Of a stretch of DNA of 17,462 nucleotides, positions 16,545 through 17,462 are shown piece after piece. Below the pieces are notes generated by a model. The model was given only the letters and a program-made list of their open reading frames with translations, did no database searches and was not told where the DNA came from. The position numbers and the translations under genes were made by a program. This DNA comes from Opitutia bacterium UBA7374 (GTDB lineage: Bacteria > Verrucomicrobiota > Verrucomicrobiia > Opitutales > Coraliomargaritaceae), in assembly GCA_002469895.1 (NCBI GenBank), contig DKOA01000038.1:1-17462 (forward strand), read 5' to 3'. Position 1 is the first letter of the stretch; each line of letters begins with the position of its first letter.

Positions 16545-17309
16545 TTACTGTTGGATTGGCAAGGGTGAGAAGTAGGCATCATAAATACCCACACCCAGTT
16601 CAATGGAATCAATCAGCATGGTCGTCGAACCTGTACCGGCCGCATCAACAAGGAGCTGATTCGGGATCTGAAGGTCGTTTTTAGTCTCATAGGACAAATG
16701 TGTTGTTGTAGAGACAATCGCCTCCGCAAGTACGGTATGATAGAAATCGACGGTGTAGTTTTGCGCACAGATATGGAATTGAAAAAAGGAGTCCTTATTT
16801 TCCCTATCCGGGTAGCAGTTGATTGTATGACCGGTGTAGTCATCGGACTCTTCTAAAGTAAAGTAATGCCCTTCGAAGATGTAGGACATTAGCTGAGGCA
16901 TTACATTGGCATCTGAAGCCAGATCTATCGCTGTTTCGATGCCTAGTAATTCCTGCTTCAAATAATCGTCAGCTCCCGCAAGTCGAGTGGCAGTCCAAGC
17001 ATACTCACCATCGAAGGCGCGAATTAATTGTACTTCTTCTTTGTCCTCTCCGGGGAGCGGCATTGTGATGGTCATTCGTATTTTGTCGGTCCTCTTTTTT
17101 ATCAAGCAGTAGTCAAATAACTGGCCCTCGCGCTCGATGGTCCCGGTCAGGCGGATGCTCTCGACCTTGTTCCAGGCGCGCCAGCCGCCCATGGCATCGA
17201 CGTGTGCCTTGAGGATGCGCTGCAGTTCGGGATCCTCATTGGCATGAGCCGGGAACGAGGCCGCTAAGAGTAGGCAAAGAGATAGAATGACACTTCTGTA
17301 GGTTAGCAC
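16545..17309 (-). CDS. Periplasmic LolA-like (lipoprotein-sorting fold) protein
   Basis: This 254-residue protein starts with GTG at 17309; an in-frame TGA lies directly before it, so no longer form is possible. A signal peptide is cut after AHA (residue 23). The mature part opens with LKAHVDAMGGWRAWNKVESIRLTGTI (about 33-58) and contains RAFDGEYAW (about 97-105). This pattern is common in periplasmic proteins with the LolA/LolB-like fold, a half-barrel that holds a lipid. They are often not true LolA but accessory proteins of envelope systems. It is the first gene of the three-gene operon. GC is high in the first roughly 60 codons and low in the rest. Which ligand it carries cannot be told. 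Confidence 0.65.
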   Translation of the reverse strand: MLTYRSVILSLCLLLAASFPAHANEDPELQRILKAHVDAMGGWRAWNKVESIRLTGTIEREGQLFDYCLIKKRTDKIRMTITMPLPGEDKEEVQLIRAFDGEYAWTATRLAGADDYLKQELLGIETAIDLASDANVMPQLMSYIFEGHYFTLEESDDYTGHTINCYPDRENKDSFFQFHICAQNYTVDFYHTVLAEAIVSTTTHLSYETKNDLQIPNQLLVDAAGTGSTTMLIDSIELGVGIYDAYFSPLPIQQ

Positions 17310-17403
17310 TCAAGGAACCTACTTTTTTATCCTCGATTGTCAGTGCGATAGACGCTTCCAAAGGTGAAACTTCAGTTACGTGATACAAAGGTGTTTCAAT
17401 ATT

Positions 17404-17419
17404 GTGTCATTTTAGTGAC
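17404..17419. promoter_or_regulatory. Weak Pho-box-like repeat upstream of the LolA-like operon
   Basis: On the operon strand the sequence reads GTCACTAAAATGACAC: GTCAC and GACAC spaced 11 bp apart, 94 nt before the GTG start. It shares the spacing and part of the half-site with the three better elements. It could also be read as the short inverted repeat GTCA/TGAC, so support is modest. The rest of 17310-17403 is AT-rich with no other feature I can support. Confidence 0.3.
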
Positions 17420-17462
17420 CCTCCGTATTCGATGGATCTACCCTTTACTCTTGGCCGCGCGC

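Overview
The window looks like a chromosomal stretch from a Verrucomicrobiota bacterium, probably Opitutae/Puniceicoccales-like. The evidence is two PEP-CTERM proteins with VPEPSTYAA...AAYRRR tails, a large TonB-dependent receptor with a carboxypeptidase-like N-terminal domain, high GC in the left part, and genes with no visible Shine-Dalgarno sequence. The taxonomic guess is inference; no rRNA or marker gene is present.

Layout. (1) 1-3158, minus strand: a phosphate ABC transporter operon, pstS-pstC-pstA, with pstA cut by the left edge. PstC and PstA both carry helix-rich periplasmic insertions after TM1. (2) 3333-4448, plus, divergent from pstS: a distant PiT-type permease with two ND/PVSTS-like repeats. 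(3) 4695-8936, plus: a 1413-residue TonB-dependent outer-membrane receptor. (4) 9174-10787, plus: a secreted, Asp-rich, beta-helix-like protein with codon use typical of high expression. (5) 10860-12668, plus: two paralogous secreted PEP-CTERM proteins. (6) 12729-14861, plus: an O-antigen ligase/polymerase-like membrane protein with a TPR-like tail. (7) 17309-14892, minus, convergent with (6): three secreted or periplasmic proteins spaced 18 nt apart (LolA-like, PilP/GspC-like, thioredoxin-like without CxxC).

How it may work together. An 11-bp-spaced direct repeat, GTAAC-N6-GTAAC or its complement, sits in the pstS/PiT divergent region, upstream of the TonB receptor and upstream of the beta-helix gene. 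The pstS and beta-helix copies differ by one base in 16. This architecture matches Pho boxes, so I infer one phosphate-starvation regulon. It would join inner-membrane uptake (Pst, PiT-like), outer-membrane uptake (TonB receptor) and an abundant secreted protein. A weaker copy precedes the right-hand operon. I consider this putative Pho-controlled receptor plus secreted-protein system the most interesting content.

Base composition changes sharply inside two genes: near 5150 in the receptor gene and near 17120 in the LolA-like gene. The roughly 12 kb between them is lower in GC than its flanks, as if a cassette had been exchanged by recombination. No tRNA, rRNA, CRISPR array or insertion sequence was seen. 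No gene-free stretch exceeds 300 bases; the longest are 4449-4694 and 8937-9173.
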